Source of the DNA: Lientehia sp934351765
GTDB taxonomy: Bacteria; Bacillota; Clostridia; Lachnospirales; Lachnospiraceae
NCBI RefSeq assembly: GCF_052118925.1
Contig: NZ_JBQKGG010000004.1
Location: 150,802 to 214,801 of the forward strand
DNA length: 64,000 nt
Direction of reading: 5' to 3'
Shown here: positions 61,535-64,000 of the stretch, one piece after another
Layout: each line of letters begins with the position of its first letter
How positions within the stretch are numbered: position 1 is the first letter of the stretch
Position numbers and translations under genes: made by a program
Notes under the pieces: generated by a model
Seen by the model: only the letters and a program-made list of their open reading frames with translations
The model's database searches: none
What the model was told of the DNA's origin: nothing

Positions 61535-62083
61535 ATGGCTGTCGATGAAGAAGCTTACAGACGATATCTGTGCGGAGATGAAACCGGGCTTGAGGTATTG
61601 ATGAAAAAATACGGTGACCCGCTGACCTTATACATCGACGGTTATCTGCATGACGTTCACGAAGCGGAGGATTTGATGATCGAAGTTTTTTCCTATCTGT
61701 TTACGAAAAAGCCCCGTATTCGTGATGGTGGATTTAAGCCCTATCTGTATAAAGCAGCGAGGCATATGGCCCTGCGCCATAAAAGCAGATGGAAGCGCTT
61801 TTTCAGTCTTGACGATCTGACTGAGGGGCCGGACGGACAAGCTCTGGTGGATGAGGTCGTCCAGACAAAGGAACGGGATCAGATTTTGCATTTCTGCATG
61901 GACGAGTTAAACCCGGATTATCGGGAGGCACTTTATCTGACTTATTTTGAGGGCATGAGCTACCAGCAGGCTGCCGAGGTTATGGGAAAAAGCCTGAAGC
62001 AGATCACCAATATGGTCTACCGGGGGAAAGAGCGTCTGCGCAGCCTGCTGGAACGGGAGGGAATTAGCGATGCGGAGCCATGA
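61535..62083 (+). CDS. RNA polymerase sigma factor, ECF type
   Basis: A 182-residue sigma-70-family protein with region 2 (LTLYIDGYLHDVHEAEDLMIEVFSYLF, about 25-60; KPYLYKAARHMALRHKSR) and region 4 (LNPDYREALYLTYFEGMSYQQAAEVMGKS, helix-turn-helix, about 120-165). There are no regions 1 or 3, so it is an extracytoplasmic function sigma factor. The ATG at 61535 is better spaced from GGAAGGGAAG than the GTG at 61526. It overlaps the two-TM protein gene by 14 nt and starts a four-gene operon ending with a PrsW-like protease, so it is probably held by a membrane anti-sigma partner. Confidence 0.9.
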   Translation: MAVDEEAYRRYLCGDETGLEVLMKKYGDPLTLYIDGYLHDVHEAEDLMIEVFSYLFTKKPRIRDGGFKPYLYKAARHMALRHKSRWKRFFSLDDLTEGPDGQALVDEVVQTKERDQILHFCMDELNPDYREALYLTYFEGMSYQQAAEVMGKSLKQITNMVYRGKERLRSLLEREGISDAEP

Positions 62084-62438
62084 GGAACGGATAGAAGAAG
62101 TAAAACAGCGTATTGTGGAAAAAGAATGTCAAAAAAGACTGCGGAGAGGCCGGATTGCTGCGGTTTCCAGCGTGGCAGCGTGTCTTGCAGTGATCGTGGG
62201 AGTTTCCCTTTTCATGCCCGGGATTGTCGATCGGATCGAGCTTGGGACTACCTCCGGCTTTGAGACGGCAGCAACGATTTTAGGCGGAAACGCCGCGATT
62301 GGGTATATCGTGATCGGACTGCTTGCTTTTGTTCTCGGCATATGCGTGACGATTGTATGCTTTCGCATCCGTCAGTTGAACAACGAGGAAGAGAGGAATA
62401 AGCAGGAGGGAAACCATGCAGATGGAACTGATCAGTAA
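62070..62438 (+). CDS. Two-helix membrane protein, candidate anti-sigma factor
   Basis: I do not recognise the family. The 122-residue protein has a charged N-terminal helix (RSHEERIEEVKQRIVEKE, about 2-27), two membrane helices (about 29-49 and 75-97), an outside loop of about 25 residues between them and a polar C-terminus (EERNKQEGNHADGTDQ). Translation overlaps the sigma gene by 14 nt, with GGGAGGG upstream. The position directly after a sigma factor and before a PrsW-type protease suggests it sequesters the sigma factor at the membrane, but the cytoplasmic part is much shorter than the usual anti-sigma domain, so this is inference. Confidence 0.7.
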   Translation: MRSHEERIEEVKQRIVEKECQKRLRRGRIAAVSSVAACLAVIVGVSLFMPGIVDRIELGTTSGFETAATILGGNAAIGYIVIGLLAFVLGICVTIVCFRIRQLNNEEERNKQEGNHADGTDQ

Positions 62439-63048
62439 CGTGTTACAATTTGCGGTTACCCTGTTGGGTTTTTTCCTGAGCGGTATCCGGTATCTGAAAA
62501 GCCGGACGCAGGCGTATTTCCTGCTGACCTGTTTTTATGGCTGTTTTGCCCTCGGCTCCCTGTACTGGACGCTGTATCTGTTCTTATTTTCAAAAACACC
62601 GCAGGTCTTTTATGTGTCGGAGTTCGGCTGGTTGGCCAGCGTCATATTCCTTTATCTTCTGCAATATACCCTTTCTTCCGCAGAGGAAAGGGGGCATGCG
62701 TGCCGCAAAGCTCTGATCGCCGTCCTGATCGGTGTTCTGCTGTGTGTGTTTTATTGTACCTTTGGAGATATTCTCTCCAATCTGCTCTGGTGCAGTATGA
62801 TGATCGTTGTTTCCTATCATTCCATTCGGGGGCTTTCCTATGCGCGGACACAAACGGGAACCGTGCGGAATATGCGATATTTCCACATGGGAGTGCTGTG
62901 CTATGCTGCGGTGGAATATGCCCTTTGGACCTCCGGCTGCCTCTGGCCGGGTGGCTCTGGTTTCAGCTTTTATTGCTGGTTTGATCTTCTGCTGTCGGGC
63001 TGTCTGTTTGCCCTGCTGCCAGTCACAGGAAAGGCGGTGCAGGCATGA
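62416..63048 (+). CDS. Multi-pass membrane protein of unknown function
   Basis: The 210-residue product has about six or seven hydrophobic helices (for example NVLQFAVTLLGFFLSGIRYL, ASVIFLYLLQYTLS, KALIAVLIGVLLCVFYCTF, FYCWFDLLLSGCLFALLPV), several of them aromatic and cysteine-rich, and no soluble domain. No family is recognised. AGGAGG stands just before the ATG. It overlaps both neighbours (23 nt upstream, 4 nt downstream), so it belongs to the sigma/PrsW operon and may be the sensor or a scaffold. Confidence 0.8.
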   Translation: MQMELISNVLQFAVTLLGFFLSGIRYLKSRTQAYFLLTCFYGCFALGSLYWTLYLFLFSKTPQVFYVSEFGWLASVIFLYLLQYTLSSAEERGHACRKALIAVLIGVLLCVFYCTFGDILSNLLWCSMMIVVSYHSIRGLSYARTQTGTVRNMRYFHMGVLCYAAVEYALWTSGCLWPGGSGFSFYCWFDLLLSGCLFALLPVTGKAVQA

Positions 63049-63677
63049 CCTATATTGAAAATGTTTTTATCTGTATGGCATCCCCTCTGCTGATTGCTGC
63101 TCTGTGTATGGGAACACGTCAGAGAAAGATTTTTTTGTCCTGCATTGCAGGGATGGGGGTGTGTCTTCTTTCTGCTTACATCAACACGCTTCTCGCTGCG
63201 CTTTATGGAGCGGATACCTTTGCTGCTACTGTGGAGATCGCCCCGGTGGCAGAGGAGATCATGAAGCTTCTGCCGCTGCTCTTTTACCTTTTGATATTTG
63301 AGCCGAAAACAGAACAGATCAAGAACGCTGCCGTAATCACAGCCCTTTCCTTTGCCACCTTCGAAAACATCTGCTATCTGATTCAAAACGGAGCCGGACA
63401 TTTTTCTTTTATTTTCTTCCGGGGAATAGGAACAGGAGCGATGCATGTGATCTGCGGAGTCATTGTCGGCGGAGGTCTTGCGTATGTGTGGCGGCGGACG
63501 TGGCTGAAGATTGCCGGAACCTGCGGCCTGCTTGGGGCAGCGATCACCTTTCACGCGACCTTTAATCTTCTGATTGCCTACGGAGGTGCGGCACAGTATA
63601 TCGCCTATCTTCTGCCCGTACTGATTCTTACAGCGGGAAAGCTGATTGCCCGCCATCTGACACAGGAATACAACTGA
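63045..63677 (+). CDS. PrsW-family intramembrane glutamic protease
   Basis: The 210-residue membrane protein has the PrsW/CPBP-like catalytic motifs: EEIMK (with APVAEE context, about residue 67), FATFENICY (F-x-x-x-E), GAMHVICGV and HATFN, each within predicted helices. In Bacillus subtilis PrsW performs the first cut of the anti-sigma factor RsiW. Here it is joined by an ATGA overlap to the membrane protein upstream and shares the operon with an ECF sigma factor, which supports site-1 cleavage of the two-TM protein. A terminator follows 15 nt after the stop. Confidence 0.88.
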   Translation: MTYIENVFICMASPLLIAALCMGTRQRKIFLSCIAGMGVCLLSAYINTLLAALYGADTFAATVEIAPVAEEIMKLLPLLFYLLIFEPKTEQIKNAAVITALSFATFENICYLIQNGAGHFSFIFFRGIGTGAMHVICGVIVGGGLAYVWRRTWLKIAGTCGLLGAAITFHATFNLLIAYGGAAQYIAYLLPVLILTAGKLIARHLTQEYN

Positions 63678-63691
63678 ATGATGGAACGTTG

Positions 63692-63723
63692 AGAGCTGCT
63701 TTTGCGCGGCTCTTAATTTTTTT
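63692..63723 (+). terminator. Intrinsic terminator of the sigma/PrsW operon
   Basis: AGAGCTGC pairs with GCGGCTCT (one G-U) around TTTTGC, followed by TAATTTTTTT. Confidence 0.9.
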
Positions 63724-63760
63724 GTTTCATAGGGGAAAGTGCATTCTATGAAACAAAAAA
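63718..63760. repeat. 15-bp perfect inverted repeat
   Basis: TTTTTTGTTTCATAG and CTATGAAACAAAAAA are perfect complements around a 13-nt loop. It overlaps the terminator T tract and lies 126 nt before the transposase start; whether it belongs to the IS end is not known. Confidence 0.8.
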
Positions 63761-63885
63761 CGAAAAAAATGAAAAAACGAAAAAAAACGTTGAATGAATT
63801 TTAAAAATCTGATTTGGGTATAGAAACCATAAGTTAGTCATGCAATGGTATACTGAATAGGTATCCTCCTGCAGAAGGAGGTCCT

Positions 63886-64000
63886 ATGGCGAAAGAAGAA
63901 AGGAAAAAGGGGACACATTTAACTTGGGATGACAGGCATGAAATTCAGAAGGGACTGAAAGAACATCGTACCTTTAAAGAGATTGCATACATTATAGGCT
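63886..64000 (+). CDS. IS30-family transposase, N-terminal part (cut by window edge)
   Basis: The first 38 residues (KGTHLTWDDRHEIQKGLKEH followed by RTFKEIAYIIG) match the N-terminal helix-turn-helix of IS30 transposases (LT-x-x-DR-x-x-I-x-x-G, SFKEIA). The start has AAGGAGG 5 nt upstream, inside a CCTCCT/AGGAGG hairpin. The IS terminal repeats cannot be placed because the other end is outside the window. Confidence 0.85.
   Translation, partial: MAKEERKKGTHLTWDDRHEIQKGLKEHRTFKEIAYIIG

Overview
The window is a gene-dense chromosomal segment of a moderately GC-rich Clostridia bacterium, most likely a member of the Lachnospiraceae. The support is the gene content and order: PolC-type DNA polymerase III, AddAB instead of RecBCD, a def-fmt-rsmB-rlmN-PP2C-PASTA kinase-rsgA-rpe-thiN cluster, a pyrH-frr-uppS-cdsA-dxr-rseP-ispG-polC cluster, ECF-type vitamin transporters, LuxS, and many sequences ending in family types common in gut Lachnospiraceae. 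Species was not determined. Almost every base is accounted for by plus-strand operons; only luxS, an FMN-binding-like protein, a Na/Pi cotransporter and bioY are on the minus strand.

Layout. 1-6.7 kb: tail of an ABC-F ATPase, a GH13-like protein with all catalytic residues replaced, a TraX-family membrane protein, a PfkB kinase, luxS, an FAH-family enzyme and a GNAT acetyltransferase. 6.7-15.5 kb: a small alarmone synthetase and the addB-addA recombination pair, with two copies of a 155-nt multi-branched palindromic element between the genes. 15.7-28.8 kb: a C39-like peptidase, a TepA/ClpP-family protease, a phosphate transporter behind a Pho-box-like array, ftsK, murE, murF, priA and def. 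29-38.4 kb: translation and Ser/Thr phosphorylation housekeeping cluster. 38.5-45.6 kb: vitamin B6 uptake/kinase pair, radical SAM protein, maf, HAD phosphatase, iron-sulfur aldo-keto reductase, bioY with a BirA-type operator, and a fucose/arabinose isomerase-like protein. 46-57.2 kb: pyrH to polC and a CsoR-type regulator. 57.3-64 kb: two tRNA genes, a cobalamin riboswitch lacking an obvious B12 gene, galE, a D,D-carboxypeptidase, a RibF-like protein, an ECF sigma factor operon ending in a PrsW-type protease, and the start of an IS30-family transposase cut by the window edge.

How it fits together. Cell-envelope synthesis (murE, murF, uppS, cdsA, dxr, ispG, carboxypeptidase, galE) is interleaved with envelope sensing (PASTA kinase and its phosphatase, RseP site-2 protease, sigma/PrsW module). 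Replication and repair functions (polC, priA, addAB, ftsK) and protein N-terminal processing (fmt, def) make up most of the rest.

Most interesting unexplained structure: (1) the two covarying copies of a four-way-branched element at 6671-6826 and 8126-8279; (2) a candidate structured noncoding RNA with a 13-bp perfect stem and terminator just upstream of pyrH; (3) the self-contained sigma / two-TM protein / multi-TM protein / PrsW operon; (4) the cobalamin riboswitch whose gene seems to be missing; (5) the catalytically dead GH13 protein.
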